Below are positions 1 to 11,776 of a stretch of DNA of 64,000 nucleotides, one piece after another (position 1 is the first letter of the stretch; each line of letters opens with the position of its first letter). The position numbers were made by a program, and so were the translations under genes. The stretch is taken from contig CM034101.1 in NCBI GenBank assembly GCA_019914945.1, forward strand, positions 10,365,188-10,429,187, in the 5' to 3' direction. Below the pieces are notes generated by a model, which was given only the letters and a program-made list of their open reading frames with translations, was not told the origin of the DNA and made no database searches. The stretch comes from Typha latifolia. Lineage: Eukaryota; Streptophyta; Magnoliopsida; Poales; Typhaceae.

Positions 1-689
1 GTCCATCAATCAACCGCCACTCGTCGCTGGTGAGATCTCCAGGGTCTCGAATAAGGGAGTTCAGAGTATGAAAATGTTTAAGTAACATAAAGTTAGTTGT
101 ATATCTGATTATAATTCGTTCGAATAAAATATAATATTTTATTAGGTTTAACATTGATTAGATTTATAGGATAAATTTAATTGTGACAATATTAATATGT
201 CTATTTATATTTATTTAATAAAATCCTAATTTGCTAATTATAGAATATAATTTTATAGTAATTTATCTCCTTTTTGTAAATAACCAAGACGACTATATAT
301 ATATGATTTAATAAAAATATAATTATAAAATAAATATTATTAATAATTATTTTGTAATACTTACTCTTATTTAACTAATCCTAAATTATACGTAAAATAA
401 TCATTATCCTATTATACAAAAATAATCTGCAAGTCTAGTATTCCATTTTATACAAACTATTAGACAATACTAATATACTAAAAATAGGCATATAAAATAT
501 AAATTAAATATAAATATAAGATTATTATCAATAAGACTACATATATTTACTAATAAATAATAACTAAATTATAAATAAATTTATAGGCAATATTTATAAT
601 TGTAATTAATAAATTATTATACTAAAATACTTAGTAAAATTATATTAGTGAGTATAATTTATCAAAATAATTAATTACCTAAATAAACT
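1..689. other. AT-rich stretch without a gene
   Basis: Strongly AT-rich sequence with no usable reading frame, RNA gene or clear repeat unit. It may be the AT-rich half of the reverse-oriented long LTR that ends at 1230, because the related copy at 15458-16333 has the same arrangement of an AT-rich block next to a purine-rich block. The left end lies outside the window. Confidence 0.5.
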
Positions 690-1230
690 ATGTTACCTAA
701 CATTAGAAAAGAATTATATATATATATAAAATAATAGTCCTCTTTGATACAGTAGGTGGGCCGAGCCCAGCATTGTTGCAGCAAGAGGAGGAGGAGGGAC
801 CGAGACTGGAGAAGAAGAAGAAGACGAAGAAGAAGAAAGGAAGAAGAAGAGAAAGAAAGAAAGAAAGAAGAAAGAAGAAGAGAGGGAGAAGGAAGGAGAG
901 CGTGAACCCGGGCCGATGGGAAGGGTGCCGGCCGCTGCTGGCCAGCCAGCGACCGGCCTCTCGTCGGCGACTCGGTTTCGGCGAACCTAAGCTAAGGAGG
1001 AAGAAAGAGAGAGAGAGAAAAAAAGAGAGAAGAAGAAAGAGCTCACCGGCGCTCGCGGAGGTGGCGGTGGTGGTTTCCAAGGACGGCGGCGGCGGTGATA
1101 GGCCGGCCTCGGCGAGAGAGAGAGAACTGAGAGAGAGAAAGAGAGATAGAGGGAGAAAGAGAGGCGGTGGGAAGGAGGGCTGAGGCGGCCATGCAATTAG
1201 TTTTTTTTTTTTTTAGGTTAGGTTGTTACA
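690..1230 (-). mobile_element. Long-LTR fragment, TGTAACAACC family, reverse orientation
   Basis: Read on the minus strand it begins TGTAACAACC at 1230, followed by an A-rich run, a pyrimidine-rich tract (purine-rich on the plus strand, 780-1190) and a GGGCTCGGCCC-like hairpin motif near 760. The same order occurs in the copies ending at 16333 and 23526. Open frames here are low-complexity Arg/Lys/Glu or Ser/Leu translations of the purine tract, not genes. The family is inferred from the ends and layout; no protein domain is present. Confidence 0.55.
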
Positions 1231-1500
1231 TTAGTTAATTTAGTAAGCCTTTATAGCAAGTCCAATTAAGTTATGTAAATCTTTAAGGCAAATTCTAGTT
1301 CAAGTCGTGTAAGCCTTTATGGCTAATCTTAGTAGGACTTATTATACCCGACCATTATATATAGAAGGGTTGAGTTGCTTTATTAAATCATCCAAACATC
1401 CAAAAATCTATTAGAACCCTAACCCATGAGGCTACAATCTATAAAATATCATAATTTTATTATATCAAGATTTTTTCAGATCTGATTTGCAACAAAATAA
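1231..1500 (+). mobile_element. Fragment of F-family LTR
   Basis: The alternating pattern of 'agtcatgtaagc', 'ctttaagacaag' and 'ggcaaatcttag' blocks, a 'tatatatagaa' TATA-like box and a following 'atcatccaaacatcc' run match the middle of the solo LTRs at 31889-32865 and 33542-34506 with moderate divergence. Neither LTR end is present, so this is a degraded piece. Confidence 0.55.
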
Positions 1501-1869
1501 GCACCATAAGAGGTCAAGAAATAGAGAGGGTCCAAGTAAAGCCATAATTACGCTAACAACAACTATCATGCCAAGACAACTAATGCATCACTTGGTAGCT
1601 CTTCCATGAAGGAAGAGTACTAGAGGAATCACACACATATTGATTTATTAGTGAAGTTGTATTTGGAACAATTTGGATATAATTTTATGAATATTTACGT
1701 ACAACAACGATGGATGTTATTTTCTATAAGATTTGTCTACAATAACAATAATCTATACATGTCTAAAATCTGTGTCCAACAGAAAATAATCTATTTCTAA
1801 AATATTTTTATACAATAGCAAATAATCTAGAAGTTCTAAAATATTTGTGTACAATAAGTATTTTGATAC
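1501..1869. other. Intergenic, nothing recognised
   Basis: AT-rich sequence with no open frame of note and no match to the other repeats of the window. Confidence 0.5.
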
Positions 1870-2345
1870 ATTGTCAATATAATTTCATAGTTAGTATCCC
1901 AGATTCTATAATTAATAACTATAGATTCCATAATTAATAATTATAGATTCTATAGTTATTAATTATAAATTTCATAATTAATAATTATATATTCCATAGT
2001 TATTAAGTATGGTTTCCTAAGATACTAACTTGGGATTTCATAGATATGAACTCAAAATGCACTCTATTATAGATAATATGATATAATTTTATTAAACTAT
2101 ATTCTTAATATAGTAATTAATAATAGATTTCATATATACTAACTGATTTCATAGTTCGTATCTTTAGATTCTGTATATATTAATGTCGGATTCCATAGTT
2201 AATAACTATGGATTCCTTGTTTAGTAACTATAGATTTTATACTTTATAATTATGAGTTTCTAAATACTAACTAGGTTCTAGAGATAATAGCTTTAAATAA
2301 ACTCTATTATAGAGTCTGTAGTTACTAACTACGAATTCCATAAAA
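1870..2345. repeat. AT-rich palindromic minisatellite
   Basis: Diverged tandem copies of a roughly 28-35 bp unit built on 'gattccatagttaataac' and its reverse complement, so single units are themselves near-palindromes ('atagttaataactat'). At least eight recognisable units occur, several with the central TTAATAA reversed. No coding potential is seen. Confidence 0.65.
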
Positions 2346-5300
2346 TACGAGTACTTCCACCTTCATAATAAAAAAAATATTTTATGCTAATCTATTATTA
2401 TAACACCTTCTATGTGAAAAAGATTGTAGCATAACGGTATAGAGTTACTTATTTTAGCTATTTCTATTGGAGATGTGAAAAAGAAAGAGTTTGTCCAAAA
2501 CCTCTTCGTTGCTACTGAAAAAAAAGCAAGAATAGAGTAATATTATATTGCTGCCGAAGAAGAATAAAGAATAAATATTCTCTCTCCTTGTATCTCTTCA
2601 AAAAAAAAAAAATAGAATTGTCTTTCATAATTAGGACAAAATTATAAAAAAAAGAAAGAAGACAAACTATATTTATTATTGCAGGTGATGGTGACTTGAT
2701 CCACTTAAATAAATAGAAGGGCATTACAGTCATTTAAAATTGAAAATAGTAAAATATAAAATAGTTTAGTTTATGGTGCAAATCGTCATAATATATCAAT
2801 AGTATTTACTAGCAAAAAAATAAAAAACTTGAAGAGCTGGATAGTCTGGGCATATCTTAAATTTAAGCATAAGAATGTGCACAATTCTGTCAAATCTATT
2901 AATCACAAGAGTGAATATAAACAGTTCGTTTTTTTTTAGTTTGACTTTGTTTTTTATATTTTTCATTAGATATCACTCTTAAAATGCCCAAATAAAATCT
3001 ACAAAATACTTACCAGTAATAGCTACGTTTTACATGTGCATTATGAACTATTTATGAGATGCATGTTGTCTTGGGTTTTTCATCTTTCTCTATATTTATA
3101 ATATTTTGAGGTCTCTTTCTTAACTATCTAGGATTGATAGGACTTGAATTTTCTTGGCTTCAGCTGTTCAGCATGGATGAAAGAGAAGCATAAATAAGAG
3201 AAAAGTCATAAAAAGTATTGAAAAACTAATTTAAAACTAATAAATTTTATAAAAATAATACTAAGTTAATTATTTTATCATTTAGAATGAAAATTGATGT
3301 CTTGCCCCTAACGTTTCTAAAGGGCGGCCATGATGATTACTAAGGTGTACTAAATAAAATTCTAAAATTTAAGAGGGTCAACCTAAGAGAGCAGGTGTTT
3401 TTAATAAGGCGTATCGCCTCGACTTATAATCATGCGGAAGTGCTCAAAAAACACCAAAACGAATTGTCGCAACTGCAAGTAAACTGAGAAGATAAAAAAA
3501 AAGTCAAAGATTGCCACCTTAAGTATAAGACAAATGTTAGGTTTGGACATAAGACACTATGGTGAGTTTAGGGCTAAATCGTCTTATCTTACTCTCCCTA
3601 ATTATTCTTAAGAAATTAGGGAGAGTAAGATAACATTAGTCTTAAGAAATTTAAGAAATTGAAATAAGAATTAAAGGAATTAAAATTGAATTTAAGAAAT
3701 ATAAATCTAATAGACATTGGGTGGGCCAATTGTGAGTATTGGGCTAGGCACCTCAATGGACAAGCTATTATCTATAGGTTCTAATGGATAGATCGAGTGC
3801 AACGAGCTCGGGCAAGGTCGCATTTTAGATTCTCTTAATTTTGATGCAAACTTTCAAAGCATCGCAGCCGAATTAGCCTTGGACAATAGAAAGGATTGGG
3901 TTGGCTATGGTTAGGGTTCAGTCAGCACCGAGTTTAGTGGGAACACAAATATAAAAAGTCAAAGCCCAAGCCAAGTCAAAAAGCGAATCCGAATTAGTTT
4001 TAAGAAAATCAAGTTCTACTAGGTCTAGAAAAAAGCTGAATAGGAATCAAATTTAGAAACTAAAACCAATTAGGAAATCTGAATCCTAATCTAACAAAGA
4101 AAATCAAGCTCAAGTCGCTGCACGGGAAAACTAATTAACTAATTAAGAGTAGAGAATGAAAAGCCAAATACGAATAAAAAAAGTAAACATGGCTAATATA
4201 AGACAACACATTTTTTTGAACTAGAAAACTTACTCTTGCATAGAGAAAAAAATTATGAATTTGCCCAAATCTGATTAATCTTATTTCATCAAGCAATATA
4301 AATAAGACTTACTTAGAGCTTCTTCAAACACTACAATACCGTAGTATTTAAATAACCTCTTAAACAATAACTACCTAATTAACTACTCTTATAAATAAGA
4401 TCGTCTCCATTTGGTTAGCACAAGTGCGATGGATCAAATCCTCAAAAGCAGTATTGATTTGTTTGATGTTGATGAATATTAAGCTCCTTCTGATGTTACT
4501 CAATCATTCTCAACTGTAGCTTAAGTAACCAAAGAAGTATAGAAGCTCCTCACTCAAATATAGAACATAATCTCTGTGAAAAATTTGAAAACTCTTCTAA
4601 GATAAGAGTGACAATCTTAGAGTTCTCTTTTCAATCGGTGATAAATAAGCTACCAAAGGAATCCTCATATCATTTTCTGATTTAGAACATTCTTTTGATG
4701 TCTTGTTTTGTCATTCGGATGCCACTTATTCTGTATGGACTAAAGTGACCCATTCTAGCCGACGGGACACAACTAACCCGTCCGCATGCAAATATGAAAA
4801 TTAAATCTTAAATCCTTGTTTCTTCTTTTGACTTGATTTCTTTGCACAAACTTATCTTTCATAACTATATGACTTGACGATATAAATAACTCTAAATTGT
4901 ACAACTCAAATATGTGATTTTGTCCACAAATTTTGCATTACAATAATATCTCTCTTACACATGATAGTAACTCTCCTCATAATATGAATTATGCTCCATG
5001 AGATATCTTAGAACTCGTAGATGATTTGCTTTAAGCTTGCATGAGTTGGATTACTTTCTTTAAGCCTCTAGTTACTTATACAGAGGTAAAAAGTGTCATT
5101 GCTTTAAAATAGCAAAATCTACCAAAGAAAACTCTAAATTTGAAATATATTCAAAACTTGCTTTCGCTATCCTAATAACGTACGCTACTTAAATTATATT
5201 AAATTTTACATTCCATTCATCTGGATGCCCTTAACCGTGCCATAACGATGTTCTAAAACATTATTTGCTGAAGTTAATTCTGTATCAGCTGACATGATTT

Positions 5301-5513
5301 TTTTTTTGACTTTTTATAAACTATATAATTTAACTATACACATGAATTTAAATTATATAATTAAAATTAAATATTATTTTATCCACAAATTTATCATTAT
5401 AAGAATATCGCACTTACAATTTGATTGTCAATTATATATCACTCTCTAACAGCATGCAGAACTATTACTACAACTCTCATATCCTCTACATATTTAACCT
5501 CAAATTGAACAGA
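2346..5513. other. Intergenic, no gene found
   Basis: AT-rich DNA between the repeat array and the end of the monooxygenase gene. No frame longer than about 70 codons, no recognised domain and no RNA gene was seen. Apart from the hairpin at 3584-3633 it holds only weak A/T runs. The part near 5400-5513 probably includes the 3' UTR of the minus-strand monooxygenase. Confidence 0.5.
3584..3633. repeat. Perfect 19-bp inverted repeat (hairpin)
   Basis: Arms 3584-3602 (TTATCTTACTCTCCCTAAT) and 3615-3633 are exact reverse complements around a 12-base loop. It is isolated in intergenic DNA and not flanked by coding sequence. Confidence 0.85.
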
Positions 5514-8500
5514 TCAAAGCTTTTCATAACCATAATCGGACATTTTCAGCAGCATCTTAGCCATCCATCTGGACAAAAACTTATCCCTTAGAAAAGTTAT
5601 AACTGCTCCACTACTTTGCTGTATGAATCCCACAAGGTAAGCTGTTGTAATGAGTTGAAAGCTCCTCCATCTCCTAATCCTGGCATACTTATCCAAAGCT
5701 AGCTTAATCCTATCATACTCTTCTTGGGCTCCTTTGTGGCCCTCCAAGATGGCTTCACTTAGACACTTGGCTAAAACTATACTATCTTCAAGTGCTGAGC
5801 AGCCTCCTTGACCCAAGTCCGGTGTCATGGGGTGGAGCGCATCTCCAGCGACGCAAACGTTTCTTTTGGTAATATTTCCCCAGAGCAAAGAGAATGGTGA
5901 CCTGTATCTTAATGGAGTCGAGACCACTTCACCAATCTCACTGATCTCTATTACTTGCTTTACTTCTTTAGGGACATTTGTGAGCTTGCTTAGCACATAC
6001 TGTCTCATCTTGGTTGCACTTTCCTCTGCAGCCTCCATTTCTGCATACAAAAATAGGACTTCGGAGGAGTAAGATGTAGAAAAATTAAGTAGAGTTAAAG
6101 CACAACATATGTGTACTGATGGACTTGACTTGAGGACTAGATAGTAGTTTTAGTGTAGATTTTTATTATTTTTAAATGACTATATTGCACATGTAGATAA
6201 CTAGATATGATAGTAAAGTGAAATAAAGTGTATTTTTCTTTGAGTTATTTTTATATATAAGATTTGAGAGAGGATTAGCCTTTTAGAGTTAATACTAACT
6301 CTTACATATTTCAATTCTGAGAAATTTTAGTCTAGCATTTCAGAGGATTAGTTTCTTTATGGAACTTTAGGTAACAAGTAACAAAACTCCAACTTACATA
6401 TACACAAGTACATGTAGAGACGTATAAATGCATGCAGTTTTACCTTCTGGCGAGGGACTCCAAGTGAAGAACCAGTAAACACTTCTTTCAGAACATGGTA
6501 ATAAACCTGAACGATAGCCTTTACCGACAATTTGTAAGAATTCTGGCTTCAAATTATGGTCTGATGAAAACTCAGCAACACCTCTGGTTGCAGAGCGCCC
6601 TGTATAAGCAGGCTTCTTTAGCCCTAACCATTTTGCTACCTGTGAATTAATCCCATCGCATCCTATTAATACCTGTAATGACAAAAACTAAGAGGAAAAT
6701 TAGCATTTTATATATTTTATTTGACCAAATTTTGTAAAATTTAGTGTCACCAGTTGTGTCTAACTGGGATCATGGTTTTCCATCTCAAAACAAAAGAGTG
6801 CCCACGTCAAACAAAGGTCCGGTTTTGCCCTCAGTCAGTGGTCAACTGCCGATTCTGCTTGCCTTTATCAGCACATTATACATTCCTTTATAAGAATGTG
6901 TACCTTGGTTTTGATTATGGAGCCATCAGTTAAGTGTAAGATCTTAACGTTGCCATCCTCTTCAATTGAAACAATCTTAGAAGAGTATCTGATAGTGCCT
7001 GATGGCAGTTCTCTTTCTAAAGTTTCTAGCAATATGTTCCTCTTCACACAACGGACTTCTAATTTCTTGCCCCTGCATTACAGTAGAGCATGATAAACCA
7101 TTGATGATTTATAACAAACCTTTGTAAATTGTCTTTCGTTCGGTATGAGACTACCAAAAGACATTAAGGTAGAGACTATTTTTTTTTCACAAAGTTAAGT
7201 TTATTAACAAGAAGTTCAATGAACTCACTGATTTTCTCGTTTCTTAAAGCTCAATTCTGATGTGATGGCTCCAGATGCAGAGGACACTACAAACCTGCAG
7301 AAAATGTGAAAAATCTTATCATAGTTTCTTTTAAATCATCTCAAGCTTGTGTACAAGTAAGGTAAGAACTTCCATCGAAAGGATAAAATGGTTGTGTCGA
7401 TATGGGTAAACAACATTTGCATGCATTGTCACAAAGCATACTGGCTTCCAAATTATCAGATGATTTAGTCATAGAAATAAATTTTAAACTGTCAGTGATA
7501 AAACATAAAGATACCATAATACTTCTCAAAGTAGACATGCTGTACCAACATAAGATCAATATGTAGGTTGACCTTCTAGAGTCATGTTAATTTTCATTGC
7601 GGTCCAGAAGCGATTCATATGTAGTTGAAGCGTACCATGGACAAGGGGATATATAATACCAAAAGCTGCCAACTTAGCATTCTGTATGCAATTGCAGAAC
7701 TTTGTTCATAGATAAAATATTTTGCTCCTAAGGTTAATTTCTATGTTCATGTGCAAATACAACAACTTTTCGGAGACAGTGATCACCAACTACTCTGGTT
7801 TTGCTATTATTTCCAACTAATGATTGTAAAGAGCAAAGTTGGGTTAAATGTCCTTGTCCAATAGCATAGAATTATTTTCAACTCATAGAGGCAGTGCTGA
7901 CAAACCTATCAATTCTCACTGACCAGTATGAAACTTTTAGTAGGACAAGATGCGGTTGTTTTTATTTAAAAACTTTCAAAATACTATAATTGTCATTATG
8001 TTTAATTTTTAATAGAATATTCCTAACAAATTATTATTAAAGTTAATAAACATGTGTAAAGGACTAATACCCTCTCTTTTGTAAGTTAAGAGTGTAAATC
8101 TAGTCGAGTCAAAATCGTTACCTCCTGCTCTGATGTCAAATGAATCAGTAAATTGCTCGAAATTTTTTAAGCTGATAGGCGACGTAGATTTGATTTTCTA
8201 CATTTTAACCATTAGCCAGTACCGTAATAAAGCCTTTATCAAAAGATTCGCAGATACTGTCGAAATCTTACCCTTGAAGGAGAATATGCTGCTGCCTGAT
8301 GGAGTCTCCCACCCCAAGCACATCTAGCGCTCTCCATGCATTCGTCCATATCGTCAACGCAAAGCCCGATATCCGCAACACCTCTGACGCCTCCAAAACA
8401 AGGCTTCGGACTCCTTTCCTGCATCCATTCATTACTATCATCATAGAATTACATAGTAATATATAATTTAGTTATGGTATTCGTGAAAGAAATTTGGTTG

Positions 8501-8595
8501 AGGCATTTAATCAAGCACCTATGTAGTCCTAGTGCCGTCGCAAGACCTGCTATTCCGGCGCCGACAATGACGATATCTTCTACTCCCTCTTCCAT
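5514..8595 (-). CDS. FAD-dependent monooxygenase, MO1/MO2/CTF2-like, six exons
   Basis: A complete gene on the minus strand. Exons: 8595-8519, 8418-8272, 7294-7229, 7072-6904, 6672-6444 and 6040-5514, all with GT-AG introns and consistent phase, giving 404 residues, the usual length of the family. The start ATG at 8595 leads directly into the FAD-binding Rossmann motif [15 protein letters not shown] (residues about 9-23). The middle has the IGCDGINS (DG) motif, and the last exon has [15 protein letters not shown], the second FAD contact, followed by the [12 protein letters not shown] helix. These three motifs define class A flavoprotein hydroxylases; the plant MO1/MO2 branch matches best (family knowledge). 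Such enzymes use FAD, NAD(P)H and O2, but the substrate is unknown. No plastid transit peptide is visible before the Rossmann motif, so a cytosolic location is inferred. A TATA box lies about 50 bp upstream. No disabling change is seen, so the gene is probably functional. Confidence 0.92.
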
Positions 8596-8645
8596 TGTTG
8601 TATGCCAGCAATTATGGTTTGGACTCGCAAGAGCAAAGGTTGCTA

Positions 8646-8655
8646 CTTATATAAG
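8646..8655 (-). promoter_or_regulatory. TATA box of the monooxygenase gene
   Basis: CTTATATAAG, itself a palindrome, lies 51-60 bp upstream of the monooxygenase ATG, a plausible distance for a short 5' UTR. This is assigned by position and sequence only. Confidence 0.6.
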
Positions 8656-8988
8656 TGGAGGATAAGGGGATAAAAGCAGTGAGGTCATTGCTGACGGTAG
8701 AGGAAGGGGGGCTGCTACTGGCTTATATTGACAACAAAGATTGGACTTGTCTATTGATACCTTGATGACAATGACAGAAACCAATAGGATAGGGAGACTT
8801 CTCTCTTTTTTTCTTTTTTCTTGTTTAGAATTTGATATTAGGTTGATAAGATCCAACGTGAACGTCCCTGTGCCTTTAACACTAACACAAGCACCAAATT
8901 AAATCATTGAAATTGGATCTCCCTAAAAACTTATTTATATCGAGAGAAATTAATAATTTTTATTGAATCATTTGCTTTAAATCAATGG
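8656..8988. other. Upstream flank of the monooxygenase, nothing further recognised
   Basis: Contains the presumed distal promoter of the minus-strand gene, a T-rich tract near 8800 and AT-rich DNA up to the hAT target duplication at 8989-8996. Confidence 0.5.
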
Positions 8989-8996
8989 TATATGTG

Positions 8997-9250
8997 TAGG
9001 GCGAAAATGGGTTGGATTAAGTCCAACCCAACCAGCTACCTGATTCGGATCGGATATAGATAGAAAAATCTTATCCAATCTAAATTTGGATACATATACG
9101 GATACGGATAGCCATTTACTAAAATGTCCGGATACGAATAGCCTTTTAGAAAAAAAATCTAGATACTGATATGGGTACGGATATAGTTAATTTTATCAGA
9201 TACGGATTCAGATAACGGATATCCGTTTATCCGCTTTTATAAATACCCAA
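8997..9250 (+). repeat. hAT left subterminal repeats and promoter
   Basis: Repeats of 'ggatacggata', 'cggatat' and 'tatccg' in both orientations follow the left inverted repeat, ending in a TATA-like 'cttttataaata' at about 9233. Equivalent clusters lie at the right end (about 23690-23869) and in the small element at 62169-62655. Such clusters are usual transposase-binding subterminal regions in hAT elements. Confidence 0.65.
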
Positions 9251-10420
9251 CTAAACCCTACCTTCTCTATCTCTCATCTTCCATCTCCCTTCTCCCATCT
9301 CTCCCAAATCTCCTGAATCTCCTAATCCGCAAATGCTTATAGCTGCCTCCATCTAAAATCCCTCATCACCATCGTCGGTCACGGATGCCATCAACTTTCT
9401 GGTCGTGGCGTCACCAACCTCGCCTCTTCTAGTCCTCTCTCCTCGAGATCGGCAACACTTAGCCCCACCTCCTTCGGTCGTTGAGCTTGGCGATAATAAG
9501 CTCCACCTTCTGGCCCTCCCTCCTCGAGATCGCCTCACCAAGCTCAGCCTCCTCCGGTCCTCCCTCCTCAAGTCCTCCCTCCTCAAGTCCTCCCTCCTCG
9601 AGCTCGGCCTCCTTCGACCCTTCCTCCTCAAGCTATATTAATTCAAACTTGTTTACTTTTCTACTACTTATAGAGAGTGAGGGATTTAATTCTTGAGGCA
9701 TATTTTTTTCTATAATTCTCTGTCTATACTGTTAAAGCTCACATTAAGTGTTGCTATTGTGTCGGCTAAGTTGGAGCTTTTTCTTTTACAGTTATGTGGT
9801 AAAGCTGGTAGACAAGGTGATCCAGGATCAACAAGGTTTATGGTTAGGTACTACCATTTATGGTTGAGAGAAGTAGAATTTATGATATCAATACTTTTTC
9901 ACATCTATTTGAGATCTTTTTTTATTGTATGTTTCATCTTTAAATCAGATCTGCATAGTTCATTGCTAAGGTATTATAAAAAAATTTCGCCTTTCCAGAA
10001 AGAAACCGTTGCAAGCTTAAAATATATGAATTTGTTGTACTCTGAGAATTAAGGATGTAGGTGAAGAAGAAGAAAAAGAAAAAAAAAACAGCATCGGTAA
10101 AGTTATCAATTTATCAAATCTGACTTCTATAATGCATAAAAGCAAAAGGGCATCCTATTGCACAATGTTCTTGCGATTGTAGGTTCCAGGAAAGGAAAGG
10201 CTTCATGTTTTAATTTTGAAGACTTTAGTTCTATTTTCATATCTCTAACTTCTAGACCATTTATAGTAGAATGGTATATGAACTCAAATTATAATTTTTA
10301 CTCTTATTGGTTGTACTTTCACTGCTCTATGCATGATTGTATCTCTCCCTATATCCCACATAAGATGGGATTTAGGCTTATAATCAAGAAGTAGGTAACA
10401 AAATTTACTAATTGTCTCTG
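9251..10420 (+). other. hAT 5' region, degraded, with low-complexity ORFs
   Basis: Lies between the presumed hAT promoter and the first nested LTR. It starts with a pyrimidine-rich leader (9260-9640), including the 15-bp repeat at 9558-9602, and continues as AT-rich sequence. Short open frames of 78-119 codons have no recognised domain and are not called as genes. It may be the first exon or intron of the hAT gene, but nothing proves this. Confidence 0.4.
9558..9602 (+). repeat. Three tandem copies of a 15-bp unit
   Basis: Unit TCCTCCCTCCTCAAG, with the third copy ending in CGAG. Because 15 is a multiple of 3, it keeps several frames open and creates the spurious short ORFs of this stretch. 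Confidence 0.85.
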
Positions 10421-11399
10421 TGAAAAATCCCTAGACACAAGTATGTATCTAAATACTAGGCAATGATATCACTCGTTCGCTTAAGTAAAACTTCATAGAA
10501 ATATTAAGAACAAAAGCAGAGATGAACGCCAAGATTTTAACATGGAAAAATCCAAACGAGAAAAAACTACGGATCCAAACTCAGATCAAAACCAATCACT
10601 AAAATAGTAGCAGTTACAAGATTGACTCACAAAACAACCCGTCGATACAAACGACTTTGTTCCTCTTAGTCTTGCTCGCTAGAACCCATGATTCACTGCT
10701 TCTCGTGATTGAAGTCCAACCTCAGTAACCCTCGAGATTGATCTTTCGTCTAGATAGCCCTTAAGACGAAAGATTAACTTTTATAGATGAGTGGAACCTT
10801 GTTAGTTAAAGAACCGATGTAGCCTCAAGAAGTTTCCTTCAATAATACTTCTTCAACCACCCTAGAGATAGGGCATCACAATCCTTATGTATGATCTCCA
10901 AAATAGAGCCAAATCCAAGTCTTATCCGTACTCACGAAAGTCCAATATTTTCAAACTTCGTTACTGCGTTCGAACACGGCCCGGGTGCGTTTGAACACGA
11001 CCCGGGTGCGTTCGAACACGGCCCGGGTGCGTTCGAACACGGCCCGGGTGCGTTCGAACACGGCCCGGGTGCGTTCGAATGGCATGATTTGATCTCAGGT
11101 GCGTTCGAACGGGCCCGAGTGCATTCGAACGCGACAACTTGAATTCTTCAGGTTGCGTTCGAACGCGTTTGTGAACGCAGCTCTCGGTCTGTGTGAACGC
11201 AGTACCCGCATTCGAATGCATTTGTGAACGCACCGCATTCGAACGCGTTTTTGAACGCGGTGTGAACTCAATAGTTTTTTTCTAATAATTTTATAATTCT
11301 TCAAACAAGAGATATTCTAGACTTGTATAAAGCTCATATACATGAAAAAATACACTTAGAATATTTTGTACACAATTGCCAATAATTAAAAATCTAACA
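10421..11399 (-). mobile_element. 3' LTR of element E (979 bp)
   Basis: Ends are TG at 10421 and CA at 11399 on the plus strand, and the whole length aligns with the two solo LTRs further right that have perfect 5-bp target duplications, which fixes the boundaries. Read in element orientation, the U3 holds the TTCGAA-centred array (10966-11270), with a TATA-like CATCTATAAAAG downstream at about 10790. Confidence 0.85.
10966..11070 (-). repeat. Five tandem 21-bp units with TTCGAA core
   Basis: Five consecutive units of GCGTTCGAACACGGCCCGGGT, of which only the second (10987-11007) carries substitutions. The two sister solo LTRs have one or no unit here, so this is a recent local expansion in the U3 of element E. 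Because 21 is a multiple of 3, it translates as a repeated FEHGPGA peptide that is not a protein. Confidence 0.95.
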
Positions 11400-11413
11400 A
11401 TCTCCCCCTTTGG
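11400..11413 (-). promoter_or_regulatory. Polypurine tract of element E
   Basis: On the minus strand CCAAAGGGGGAGAT immediately precedes the LTR start TGTTAG. A purine run directly before the 3' LTR is the plus-strand primer of reverse transcription; this fixes the element's orientation as minus. Confidence 0.8.
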
Positions 11414-11776
11414 CAATTTGTGACAAAACATCTAGTTTACAAGATATTACAAAGAATTCAAAATGAGCATTCAAAAAGTCTAGTACTTTTAGCACATCAA
11501 TCCCTGCAAATAAAAATATACCAAACCAAGATCAAGTGAAATTAACTTGAAATGAATAACAATCCAAACACAAGTTATCAAGCAAGTAGTTCACAAGTAC
11601 TCAGGCAAACAAAGTTCACATGTATTCACACAAAGGTATGTAAGCAGTAAACATAAACTAGTAAACTCCCCCTACGCCATTACTCTCCCTACACCAGTAA
11701 ACTCCTAAACTCCAAATACCAAACACACGTCTAAACTCACACTCACTCTCCCCCTTTTTGACACAAATGCCAAAGA

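Noticed and set aside
773..1183. 136-codon Arg/Lys/Glu-rich frame and its 125-codon antisense frame
   Set aside because: Both arise from a GA-rich tract without stop codons; no start context or domain, and it lies inside an LTR.
9353..9641. Short Ser/Leu- and Arg-rich frames of 78-92 codons
   Set aside because: Caused by a pyrimidine-rich leader and a 15-bp repeat; no domain.
10891..11142. 83-codon frame with repeated FEHGPGA
   Set aside because: Translation of the 21-bp tandem repeat in an LTR U3.
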